A DNA stretch of 64,000 nt from Euphorbia lathyris (lineage: Eukaryota > Streptophyta > Magnoliopsida > Malpighiales > Euphorbiaceae). This document shows, piece after piece, positions 10,658-20,781 of this stretch (its first letter is position 1; each line of letters starts with the position of its first letter). The DNA is taken from positions 16,148,001 to 16,212,000 of the forward strand of contig NC_088917.1 of the NCBI RefSeq assembly GCF_963576675.1. The letters run 5' to 3'. The translations under genes and the position numbers were made by a program. The notes below the pieces were generated by a model. The model was not told where the DNA came from. It made no database searches and saw only the letters and a program-made list of their open reading frames with translations.

Positions 10658-11497
10658 ATGGCTTCAATTACATTAGAGGAGCTTCATGCCTATCATGCTA
10701 TGGATAGAGAGGTATTCTCTCGAATGGTTCTGGTTCGAGAACCTGCAGAGTCTCTACTAATCATGGCTGTATGGCTATGGCTAGAATCAAAAGGCTATCC
10801 AAACATTGTTATGAAGCTCGTCCACTACGAAGATCACTTTGTTATGCATGCCCTTGCAGACGAGACGGCTTTATGCCTCGAATGTCTTGAATCAAACACA
10901 GTACCTTTCCTCTCCGATGGAGAACTCCCTCTCATGGCTGGTGTTATGGACAAAAATATTTCTTTGGGAATGTTTCACCATAACAAGTTTTCAGCCATCA
11001 ATGGAGTCAAGAATTTCCTTAACACAGTTTGTTCTTGGATTTTCACAGATATATTGGAAATTCTTTTACACAAGGAAAGTTCAGGATCATCAAGCCCAAG
11101 CCAACCGCTAGCCATTCCGGGTTTTCCTCATCCAGTGTTTGGGGGTGTGAGCATTGTGCCAAGACCAACTGTTTTTAACATCCCTTTAGGCGGATTATGG
11201 GGCTGGGATCCTTCTAAAACTGTCTCCGAAGATGACCGTACCATGCTTCTGACCTTTTCCAGGGGTTTCCCAGTGACCAAAGAGGAAGTGGCAGATTTTT
11301 TTACTAAGTTCAACCGTGAGCCAGTTGGTGATGTTAAGATGCAAGAACAAGTGACAGAAAATGGACATCCTTTGTCTGCAAAAATGATCCTGGGTTCTAT
11401 TGGATCAGTTGATAAAATCATGAATGGCAAAAATATAGCAAAGTTTCGGATCAATGGGAAACACATTTGGGCTCGCAAGTATGAACGAATAGAGTAA
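10658..11497 (+). CDS. Plant protein with C-terminal RRM-like domain
   Basis: This is an uninterrupted 279-residue frame from a clear ATG (MASITLEELHAYH) to TAA, with a TATA box in place and no introns. Residues 1-140 are mostly helical and rich in hydrophobics (ESLLIMAVWLWLESKGYP). A serine/proline linker follows near 145-155. Residues 195-279 (MLLTFSRGFPVTKEEVADFF, then INGKHIWARKYERIE at the end) look like a degenerate RNA-recognition-motif fold, as in a plant-specific family usually annotated only as RNA-binding-like or uncharacterised. Classical RNP aromatic residues are not obvious, so RNA binding is not shown. It is the only intact-looking non-transposon gene in the window. I do not know its function. 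Confidence 0.7.
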   Translation: MASITLEELHAYHAMDREVFSRMVLVREPAESLLIMAVWLWLESKGYPNIVMKLVHYEDHFVMHALADETALCLECLESNTVPFLSDGELPLMAGVMDKNISLGMFHHNKFSAINGVKNFLNTVCSWIFTDILEILLHKESSGSSSPSQPLAIPGFPHPVFGGVSIVPRPTVFNIPLGGLWGWDPSKTVSEDDRTMLLTFSRGFPVTKEEVADFFTKFNREPVGDVKMQEQVTENGHPLSAKMILGSIGSVDKIMNGKNIAKFRINGKHIWARKYERIE

Positions 11498-12332
11498 GAT
11501 TGTGATCATCAGAGGTTGTATGTTCTATTATGAATCAAGAAATGATGTTTCAATTAATAGTAATGTTGTTCTATGCTAGAAAGTCCCTTTTCATGTTCTT
11601 GTAAAATTATGGTTTTGAAAGCTATTTCAAATGAGTATAATCAGTTTTGTTTTTCTGATATTAAACATATTGTTAATACTGTTAAAATGCAGCTCATACT
11701 GAAACTAGTAATCTGAGTGGGAGGGTTGTTTTATCTTGTTGTAACTGTAATTTTTTTTATCTTTAATACAAACTAATTTTAAGCAAAATTATGTTCTTAA
11801 ACATAATAAGATGTTAAGAAATAGGTTACACTACAAAAAAAAAAGATCATTTACCTTCGGAATTTAGCTTCTGTAGCGACGGTTTGTCTGTCGCTATAGA
11901 ATTTAGCGACTAGTTCATTAGAAAATAAATCTGTCAATACAAAAACATTTCACTACGCTGTAAATTAAAATCTCTGGCATGAGGAGCATTGTCTAGAGAA
12001 TTCCCTACTTGGAGAAGCTTTCTTCACTTCTACAATCAAACCTGGAACAATAGGCAAAATCCGGAACAATAGAGACATAAGACAGTCCGGTTTTATCATA
12101 TGGGAAAGACATAAGACACATTCAGAGGACACATGAGACAAATAAATAACATAATAGGTTAATGTTAGTACATAACATAAGACTCCAATAGGAAAAGACG
12201 TGAGATGACATTTGGTAGTCTAAGTTCATTAACTTCGGCAAACCAGACTCGAGGATGTGTGCTTCCCTCAAGGACTCCAAATCGACCTGAACATAAAGGC
12301 ACATAATGAATTAGAACATAAGGTAGGATAGT

Positions 12333-13641
12333 TTAATTAACATCAATAATGTCAGCTTCATATTGTCTAACCCTCATTGATACTCGCTCTCCTGCAATCC
12401 CATCAAGTGCCTCTCCTGCAATCCCATCAAATGCTCTGACTATAGGGTTGAGCAATTCAACCAACTCATTAACTTTGCTTCTATCCTTTAGAACTTCCTG
12501 CAAAAGATAATCAAATGCACAGCTCTTAATTCTTCAAAAATTCAAGCGGAACTTTGGTCCATAGCTAAGGTAACTGTTTTCTGTCCATTAGAATGGCATA
12601 AGTCATTTAAACTAAGTTGCTTAATGTAACAGAGTCTCAGATTAGAAAGAGCATACATCTCGCTTTCCAATCCTCTTTCCAAAGTTAATGTTGAGCATTC
12701 CACTATATGGCTTCAATTTGATCTTTTCTGCTGATCATAGTAAACATTGCCTGTGAAGGGGCAAGTAACTAAAAGAAGTTGCAAAAGCAAATTTGGAACA
12801 CATTGAAGTTTGACACTAAGTCTATCAGCTGCTATTAGACCTAGGACACGATTGGCGCACAAATATTCATCCCAATACAATTACTTAACAGCAAAATCCA
12901 ATTACCAAGACTTGCAAGCACTGAAACAATCTCAGCCCAACAAACTTAGGCAAGATACCAACATTAAGAAGTGAAGCTTTCCACTGAAATTTTGGTTCTC
13001 CTTCCTTGTTTTGTCTTTTAGATCAATGACACGAAAATATATCATGGCTGCTTATTAACTGAGTATTATACTAAAAACAAAGCTCCTATAAAACTTCGCT
13101 GAGAAGTTGTGACAAAGATTACTCAGTTTAATTATACACATAAAGAACCAACAAGTAACTAAAAATGAAATTGGTCTTACCTGTCATTCCATCCTGATTT
13201 TGTGCCATGAAAATGATCAAAAACTGGCAATAGTTCCTTTCGCTTCAATTCAACTTCATTGACAGGAACATTTTCAATTTCAAACTCTCCATCACCATAA
13301 TTTTGATCATATTCATATCCAAGATGAGAAAATTTCTGCAGCCTGTTAGAGAAATTTAACATTCATTAAACTAACGAAGTTGCAATTTCCATGAATCGGG
13401 GTCAGCGGATCCTCTATAACCCCTAGTCTCTTCGCCATGTATATAGTCAATAACTTTAGACAGTAAATCTTTCAAAATACATATAGCAAGAGTTACAGAC
13501 CTCTTCTTTTGACGTCTTCAGTTGATCGGCTAGTTTTACACAAATCTCGTTTGGGATATCGTCATGGTTATAGCTTTTAAATTTCAGAGTGAAGAAAGGA
13601 ACAAACTCGGCAAGTACAGATTCACTCTTGCAAGTATACAC
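12333..13641 (-). pseudogene. Spliced gene fragment captured in the CACTA element
   Basis: Four exon-like blocks with splice signals can be read on the minus strand. They are 13641-13501 (donor GAAGAG then GTCTGT), 13335-13181 (acceptor CTGCAG, donor GACAG then GTAAGA), 12727-12657 (acceptor ATCAGCAG, donor GAT then GTATGC) and 12497-12333 (acceptor TTTTGCAG, ending at TAA). Translations include PNEICVKLADQLKTSKEE, NEVELKRKELLPVFDHFHG, GMLNINFGKRIGKRD and KVNELVELLNPIVRAFDG. The last block has an internal duplication (DGIAGE twice). Phases fit for the first pair and the last pair but not between blocks two and three, so an exon is missing or decayed. I do not recognise the protein. Transcription would start near 14950. 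Confidence 0.5.
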
Positions 13642-14827
13642 CTTCAACAAGGAAAGAAATGCAAGTCCAATGTATTAACTAAAGTTTCATCCAAATACAG
13701 ATTAAAACATAAGCTTCATCTTGGCAATATGCATCATTAATTCAATCGAAACTAAAAGAGAGACACCTTAGAACACATCATATTCTCGATTTCGGACCTT
13801 GATGACACCAATAGGATGCTCCTAATCAATAAAGTAAAATGGAATACGTGGACATATGACAGAAATCGATCTCTTTAAAGACAGAAAGATCGGTAACCAA
13901 GCAAGATTGAAAGAAATGACCAATAGTCATACATAGACCGAAGAAGAGAATAGAACAGCGGGGATAAAATAAAGCAGAAACAAGGTAAATGAATTAATAC
14001 CCTTTGAATTTACAAGAGAAGCTGTCATCCCAAATATCCTAGGAAGATCGGAACCTCCAGATTTGAAGTAGAGGTGAATAATTAAGCAGCCAACAGCAAC
14101 ACTGAATCAATTGTATAGGAGAATCACTAAAACATGATTTATTTTGCAAGAAAATGATTTCATTGACACAACCAGAGCCCAAGTAAAATGTTAATACAGT
14201 CAAGTCACCCTAATCCTTTGCATATATTCCACCAACACTTAAAATTCTAAACCTGCCAAAACCAATTCTACCCAACTAATTGCACATAATAGAGGACCAT
14301 ATTCAAGTGGCTTATCTTCATATTTATGCGACTCTAAACAAACATTATGACTCCATAAAACTCCAGTATCAACATTAAGATTAGGGAAAATTAGTTAGAA
14401 ACTATCAACATTAAGATTAGGGAAAACTCCAGTATCTCACTCCATAGAAAAGGGACTAAGCTAGCAGGCAAGTGAAAGAGTTTGAAAACAGCAGGTAATA
14501 TAGCACAACAAAGAAATAATATCCTGCTAGTATCTCACTCCATAAAACCCTCAGAATTTGCACAAATAGTTAAGGTGAGATAGGTCATATGATAAAGAGA
14601 GAGGAATACTAACCGTACTACAGGCCTAAATCAGGAAATTCCAGCCACAAGCAATAACTGAAACAACCATTTTGACAAATGTAGGAAAAGAGACGAAATA
14701 ACCTATAGCTGAATTGATTTACTGAGCATCCAAATAGAGAGTAAGAAATTCAAAATTATGAAGCCATAAGCATCCCAATTTAAGGAACTGATAATGTGAG
14801 AAGAACTTATATTACCTGGGGTGGAGG

Positions 14828-14940
14828 GAGAAGAGCGTAGAGAGAAGATCGGTGAGTGTGAGGGAAGGTCGAGAAGAGCACGGAGAGAAGACCGGTGAGT
14901 GTGAGGGATGACCGAGAAGAGCACGGAGCGAAGAGGGAGG
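14828..14940. repeat. 43-bp tandem repeat, about 2.6 copies
   Basis: Units begin GAGAAGAGC at 14828, 14871 and 14914, exactly 43 bases apart, with a few substitutions; the third unit is partial. It is purine-rich on the plus strand and sits upstream of the minus-strand exon series, in what would be its 5' leader. Confidence 0.85.
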
Positions 14941-15204
14941 AGCGATTACGGAGAAGTCGGGGAAGAGAGAAAAGAAAATCCGAACGAGTGGTATCAGACT
15001 AAGTATTGGTAATGGTAATGAAAGGGTTATGAGTTTGATGGGCCAAGAAATAAGTTAACTGTAACCTAAGTATAATGGGCCTTGAATAATTAAATATTAT
15101 AGAATGTCTAATTAAAGCAAATAGATATATATTTTGTAGTGACACTTTTTATAAGTGTATTTAAAAAAGTGTTGTTATAGGGGTATTTTTTTTTTGTAGT
15201 GTTA

Positions 15205-15478
15205 ACACTAAGGAATTTTTAGTGGCGAAGGAGTTTGTGGGGGAAAATAAAATTGCCACTAAATATAAGACAATCGTGGCTAATAAATCGACAGGATAAA
15301 TCGTTCACAACAAGTAGTAAATTTTTAGTGACGAATTTGCTACTTGCCACATAAAATAACGTAATTAGTGGCAAATTTTATAAATAAATATATGGGGTGA
15401 TTTTTACATATAATTTTTTTAAAGGGGTCCTTATGTCTTATATCGCCAAAGGCCCATAAATTGTTAGGACCGGCTCTG
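15205..15478. mobile_element. Older CACTA-like and hAT-like end relics
   Basis: Several TAGTGGCGAA, TAGTGACGAA and TAGTGGCAAA motifs between 15215 and 15380 look like CACTA subterminal repeats from an older copy. At 15445-15478 the sequence ends GGACCGGCTCTG, the inverse of a hAT-type terminus beginning CAGAGCCGGTCC. No matching left end was found. 15479-15917 is AT-rich with nothing recognisable. Confidence 0.35.
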
Positions 15479-15917
15479 GTGTTAGAAAGCGCGAAATCAT
15501 ATCATGTGCAGTAGTCATATTATTGCCCTATAATATTAGGGTTTGAGAAAAATAGAGAAAAGGAAAAGTTTGGGCAATTTTTACTCATTCGCAAAACTTC
15601 GCAATCCTTTTTTCTTTTTTTCCTTTATAACAATTGCGTGTTTAAAAGACGACATATGTATGTTATTTTAGCGCCACACCTAATTTGAGGTTTTTTGCAC
15701 TTGTGATTTTAGATGATGGAAGTTTAAAAAACTTTCAGTAAAAACATTCCATTGAGAGTAAAAAAAAGTATGTCACGTATCTTGTGTCATCTGAATAGAA
15801 AAATGGGATAAACTTTTGAGAAGATATATTTCCACTATTTGAAGTAATTGAAAAAAAAATCCTTGAATATATGTGTTTTTGACTTTGAACAAGACCATTT
15901 GAATTATGGGTTCTAGT

Positions 15918-16045
15918 TTTAGGAGCGGCCTATTGCCAAAAAATTGGCAAGGAAAGACCTGCCCCAATACACCTTTATGGTGGGACCTCTCCCTGGACCC
16001 TCGATTAACAAGAACGCGTAGTGCATCGGATTGTCCTTTATAAAA
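15918..16045. other. GC-richer SINE-like segment
   Basis: In an AT-rich setting this stretch has GGAGCGGCC, a hairpin TTGCCAAAAAATTGGCAA (15933-15950), GGTGGGACC, TGGACCCTCG and a final GGATTGTCCTTTATA. The combination reminds me of bodies of plant tRNA-derived short interspersed elements, but I see no A and B boxes or target duplication, so the call is weak. 16046-16329 shows nothing further. Confidence 0.3.
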
Positions 16046-16329
16046 AAACACTAATAAAAAATATGAGTCAAATTAGTTATATTAACCGATTATATAGCTA
16101 ATCTATAACAAACAATATCCCTCCAATGCATGCTTGTCTTTTATGCTTGTCTTCCTACTTTTGAGAAAAAAAAAAAAAAAGCATATTTAAGCCTCTCGTC
16201 ATTTCAATCTTTCTCTTGAAATGTCACATTATCTTTAATTTTTTCACTTCTTGACTCGTAACTAATATGGCTTTGGTAATGAAGTCGTAAGGATTCAATG
16301 TGTGTGAAATTGAAAATTACTAACTATAT

Positions 16330-16915
16330 TTCAAATTGCCAAAGCGTTATAAAAATGAAAAAAACCTAGAAACGGTAAAAACGCAAAAAAAAAACGAAAC
16401 TGAAAAAAAACACGAAATGAAAAAAAAGTAAAACATGAAGTAAAAAAGTAAAACACGAAGTAAAAAAGTGAAAAACGCAAAAAAAAAAGTGAACGGAAAA
16501 ACATGAAAACAGAAAACTGTGAAAACGATAAAAACACGAAAAACAAAAAAAAAAGTGAAAATAGTAAAAAAAAACAGAAAATAGGGAAAACGAACAAAAA
16601 GAAAAATAAACGCCAAATCCAATATTCACTGCTTTGTCTTCCTCGAGTGGATTTGGCTTTTTTTTCTTTAGTGATGTGCTTGAAAATGGAAAAAACAAGA
16701 AAATGAAACAAGGAAAAAATATGAATAAAAACGTGAAAAAGAAAAATTGCAAAATTGAAAAAAGTAAGAAAAACAAAAAAAAACAAGTGAAAATAAAGAT
16801 GATAAACCGAAAAAACGTGAAAAACAGAAATTGAGAAAAAAAACATGAAAAACGGAAAACAAGCAAAAAAACGTTAAAAATATAAAAATGCAAAACAAAT
16901 GTGACATTTAAAAAA
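16330..16915. repeat. Degenerate A-rich repeat array
   Basis: About 585 bases are built from short variants of GAAAAAC, AAAACATGAAA and AAAAGTAAAACACGAAG, with almost no T or C on the plus strand. A central insert at 16612-16657 is not A-rich and forms an inverted repeat GCCAAATCCA / TGGATTTGGC with a 26-base loop. Long phenylalanine-rich frames on the minus strand are an effect of this composition. Confidence 0.8.
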
Positions 16916-16966
16916 TAGGATTAATGTTCGTTGAACAAAAAAAAGGACAAGGCGGAAAATTTAACT

Positions 16967-17805
16967 CTTTTTTTGATTTTTTTTTCCTTGAAGGCCGGTT
17001 CGCGAGAGAGTGTAAAAAACAGACATCCCAGCTATGCTGACACTCTGAAAATCACAGCAAACCCGAACCAATATTATTAAAGAAGAAAAGAAAAGTTACA
17101 AAGAACTAAATATAAAAGTTCAAAACAAAACCATGTCAAGCGAAGCGATAAGAACCACGCCCCACAAGATCATGCAAAAAATTGGGGCAATAAAAATCAG
17201 GAATTAAATCCCACCAATGCAAAGTATCAACCATACGACCAAAAGAGGCAAGAGAATTAGCAACCGCATTTCCTTCACGATAAATGTGAGAAATGACAAA
17301 TTGCATGGAATCTAATTTTGATAAACAATCAATCCAACTCTGACGAGCCACCCAAGGAACAGTAGTCGATTTACTACGCAACAACTGAACAACATAAGTC
17401 GAGTCACTCTCTAACCAAAGGTGACGCCAACCTTTGTCAAAAGCCGTATGAATTGCATAAATGGCAGCCTTCAACTCAGCTAAAAAAGCAAAAAAAAAAC
17501 GTCAAACGGGAATGCAAAAGCACCAAGGAACATACCATTTGAGGAACGGTAAATACCGCCACAACCCGTAGCATCCGAACTACCCAAAACAGAAACATCA
17601 GTATTAACCTTATTCCAACCGACCGAAGGACGCTGCCAAACCACATGAATAATACGTCCCTTAGGAAATCTTCTATCAATTTTCAATTCCCTCAGAATTT
17701 GTAATTCCACAGAAGAATTCCAAGTAAAACTACGACCCTGATTTGTCGCTTCATGAATTACGCTCCAAATACGCCGAAGAACCAATTTAACTCTGACTCT
17801 TCAAA
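16967..17805 (-). pseudogene. LINE 3' fragment with RNase H, frameshifted
   Basis: Minus-strand frames 17785-17480 and 17474-17136 together make a LINE RNase H domain. WNKVNTDVSVLGSSDATGCG comes first, then LWLESDSTYVV and HIYREGNAVANSLASFG. They are in different frames; the shift lies in an A/T run near 17478, which interrupts the AELKAA segment. The copy of the LINE is 5'-truncated just before the RNase H. The tail, with AGCTGGGATGTCTG at 17022-17035 on the minus strand, runs into an A-rich end seen as T runs at 16967-16989. Confidence 0.8.
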
Positions 17806-17944
17806 GGAAGTGCAGATTTAGTCCTCAACTACAGAATTATATAAATTTGGCCCTATGTTACCGAAAATTTAAAAATACTGGTTTGACAGTTATTAACTGT
17901 CACATCAGACTTTTCAAATAAGTTCATCGATAAAATCAAACAGT

Positions 17945-18468
17945 TGGGTGGTCCGAGTGCAACAGGTGCGGGCAACATCTTTCGTACACACCGGGGGTTC
18001 GAGAGGGGTTTTTCACTTTCTCCATTCCGCAATTCTTTGCATATATAGCAGAGCTCCGAGATGTAATTTTCGCGGTAGATATCGCGTGGGAAAAAGGGTG
18101 GAGGTGCCTATGGATTGAGTTGGATTCAACTTATTTTGTCAGCCTTCTTAAGTCTCGTTCGGTGATTGTGTCGTGGTCAATTCGAAAGTCCGGGTTGAAA
18201 TGCCTTAATCAATGTTTAAGCATGGATATTGCAGTAATGTATTTATATAGAGAGGGCAACAGGGTTACGGATGCATTAGCTCGGTTTGGTGTCACTTCAC
18301 CCACTATTTATTATGGATGATCTATGTAATATTAGTCACTTATGTTTGCCTTTTGTATAACTTTTTGTTTTTATTAATATATTCGGGTTTTACTTGGGTA
18401 GCGGTGGGGTGCCAACCTAGTTGGGATGTCGGCCCTAGCTTTGGTATCGTTCCTCTCTGTTAAAAAAA
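17945..18468 (+). pseudogene. LINE 3' fragment with RNase H, opposite strand
   Basis: The plus strand reads GATGAGNIFRTHRGF, then after a one-base shift AELRDVIFAVDIAWEKGW, LWIELDSTYFV and YLYREGNRVTDALARFG, ending at TGA 18318-18320. These are the C-terminal RNase H residues of a plant L1. A 3' untranslated tail with GCCAACCTAGTTGGGATGTC and an A run at 18462-18469 follows. It lies head to head with the fragment at 16967-17805, each with its own 3' end pointing outward. 18470-18690 is AT-rich with nothing recognisable. Confidence 0.8.
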
Positions 18469-18695
18469 ATAAGAATTACAATAATAAATATTCCTTTTAT
18501 TAAACTATTTATAATAGCTAAAATTTCTCTCGTTGTATAAGAATATCTTTATCACAAAAAATATATAATAATAACCATTGCTCTGGTTAAATAACCATTT
18601 TTCATAATTAAAAGCGTCGCAACACAAATTAACCATAAAAGCTAGCATATAATAAAGATCGAAAGACCAACCATTTGAGTAATCATAATATATAT

Positions 18696-18978
18696 TGTTG
18701 GTCCCGTGTGATTAGTTCCAGGGGGGGTTAGGAACTAATATAACTTTTTCACTAATTAATCTTGCTGACTTAATTATTTTGGTGAGTTTATTAACTCAGC
18801 TTTGGTCAGCTTGGTCGAACTTAATGTAAGACAGCTTTAGTCAGGTGCTGACTAAGACTGTTTTACTTGAGAGTTGGGAATTGACACTTATGTGGCCAGT
18901 TTCCAACTCAGCACTCCAATTTACTCAGTGTCAGCTTCTAACAGTTTATATGCTGAGTAAATATTACAAGCAGCACAA

Positions 18979-19061
<83 letters not shown>

Positions 19062-20246
19062 AGAGAGTTAGAAATTACTCAGTATCACTTATCCTGGTTC
19101 GGCCTCTCCGCCTACGTCCAGTCCCCAGAATCCTCCGGGCTTTCAGAATTCAATACTGAGCTCTTTAAGGGTAGAGCACAAACCGATTACAGGCAGTTGA
19201 ATATGCAAGAGTACCTTCCTCTATTCGTCTACTCAACTCCTACTAAATGCTACAACCCAACACTTAGATTTCTCTACCACTAAGTACTAAATACCAAGTA
19301 CTCAGCACGTCCACTCTCAATATTACAATTGATCACACCCTTGTTACTTTTGAGATAAAGAACACTTTAGATGATTACAAACAATCAATCTAGCATTTAC
19401 ACAAAGAATAGAAGATTGGTGTAAGCTTTCTCTTTTGTTTTGAGTGCTTTTAATTTGTATCTTTCTCACTTGTAATTTTCTGTAAATCGGCAATCTTCCA
19501 AATGATATCCTTGTCCCTTTTATAGTTGAAATGTGAGGAACAAATCATTTGAATTTGATTTGTCTGTTGAGTCCAAAACGGCTCTTTTGGGGGACAAACC
19601 TCTGGTCAGCTTCAGATGTGCAGGTCAATCCTGTCTTCTGAATTCTTCAGACGTCAGATTTGTCTTCTTCCTACAGTCTTTATTTTCTTGCGGCAGTTTG
19701 TCTTGTAGCATAAAACAGTTGACCCATGCATCTTGGAATTTGGCTTTTGCGTAATTCAAGACTTTTATTATTGGTGCAGACAGTTGTCGAAATTGTCTTT
19801 TAGCTAACGGATCAATCATGCTGTCCTGGAGATTACTCAGCTTTACTTTGATACTCACTGTCTTCGATTTTCACCAAGTTTCATACTGTGTTCTTTTTCT
19901 ACTCAGCTTTCATGGTCAGCTTCGTTCTGTAGAAACTATTACTTGGGGCAGTCTTCTTCTGTGTTGAGCTTCGTTTCACTTAGCTTCTTTGTTTAGCTTT
20001 ATTCTGAAGCTGTTATTCTGAAGATGACTTATCTTCTCTTATGCTGAGTTGCTCTTCACTCAGCTTGTGTTTTCATGCTAACTTTGTCATGTCTTAATCT
20101 TTATTTCTTTTTGCATTTATACTCAATATTGAACAAACGGATTAGTACAATTAAATCAAAGCACTTAAATTTAATTGTCTCTTAATCATGGATTAAGCTT
20201 AAATGATTTTGTCAAATCAAAATCTTGTTGGATAGGTGTTTCAACA
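18696..20246 (-). repeat. 3' LTR of the outer element
   Basis: It runs from TGTTGAAACACC (at 20246 on the minus strand) to GGGACCAACA (at 18696), 1551 bases. Just outside 20246, on the minus strand, lies the polypurine tract AAAATGGGGGAGTT. The last 440 bases match the 5' LTR remnant at 57434-57873. It shares its ends with the LTRs of the inner plus-strand relative but is longer, partly through a microsatellite. Confidence 0.9.
18981..19059. repeat. (AC)n(AT)n microsatellite inside the LTR
   Basis: A run of CA dinucleotides is followed directly by a run of TA dinucleotides to 19059. It is absent from the LTRs at 35718-37054 and 55391-56726. Confidence 0.95.
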
Positions 20247-20413
20247 AACTCCCCCATTTTGATGTTGGCAAAATATTTAATTTATGGAACTCAGTATTGA
20301 AATTCCCCATGATTGAATTACATTTTATTCTTCTGAAATTACTCCCCCGTAAGGGATGCATATATTGTTTTGACTTTATTCTAAACCTTAGAGAAGACAT
20401 GTTTATCCTGTCT

Positions 20414-20687
20414 TAGTTCAATTTTCAGAAGAACTCAGTTTGATACATGATTAGTTTTGGTATCAGAGTTAGTGTGTACTGAGTATTTTAATTTGAAGTT
20501 ATTTGTTTGTTCAATTTTAGACAGGTCAGCATATAAATAAGCATCGCAAATAGTTCAATTTTCAGAAGAACTCAGTTTGATACATGATTAGTTTTGGTAT
20601 CAGAGTTAGTGTGTACTGAGTATTTTAATTTGAAGTTATTTGTTTGTTCAATTTTAGACAGGTCAGCATATAAATAAGCATCGCAAA
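20414..20687. repeat. 137-bp exact tandem duplication
   Basis: 20414-20550 is repeated as 20551-20687 with no difference that I can see, followed by five more matching bases. It lies between the third ORF and the 3' LTR of the outer element. Each unit contains TGGTATCAGAG (20458-20468 and 20595-20605) on the plus strand, opposite to the element. Confidence 0.9.
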
Positions 20688-20781
20688 TAGTTAAGTCAAT
20701 TTGAAAGAAAGGATACTTAACATATATTCAAGTTATCAAGCATTCATACAGAATAAGCTAAGTCATATGCTGACTAAGCTA

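Larger units (their letters stand above)
11829..15201. mobile_element. CACTA (En/Spm) element carrying a gene fragment
   Basis: The left end is CACTACAAAAAAAAAA and the right end its inverse (TTTTTTTTTTGTAGTG), flanked by TTA on both sides (11826-11828 and 15202-15204). A CACTA terminus and a 3-bp duplication are diagnostic of the superfamily. Subterminal repeats of TAGCGAC type follow the left end. I found no transposase of either CACTA type. The interior instead shows a minus-strand exon series (12333-13641) and a 43-bp tandem repeat. It is therefore non-autonomous. Confidence 0.85.

Noticed and set aside
15773..16051. 92-residue minus-strand frame
   Set aside because: It overlaps a GC-richer SINE-like segment and has no recognisable motif.
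16331..16907. Overlapping long phenylalanine-rich frames on the minus strand, looking like membrane proteins
   Set aside because: They are open only because the DNA is an A-rich repeat with almost no stop-forming triplets; no start context or recognisable domain.
16967..18468. Twin priming of a single LINE insertion
   Set aside because: Both fragments have their own 3' tail and cover the same RNase H region, so they are two insertions.
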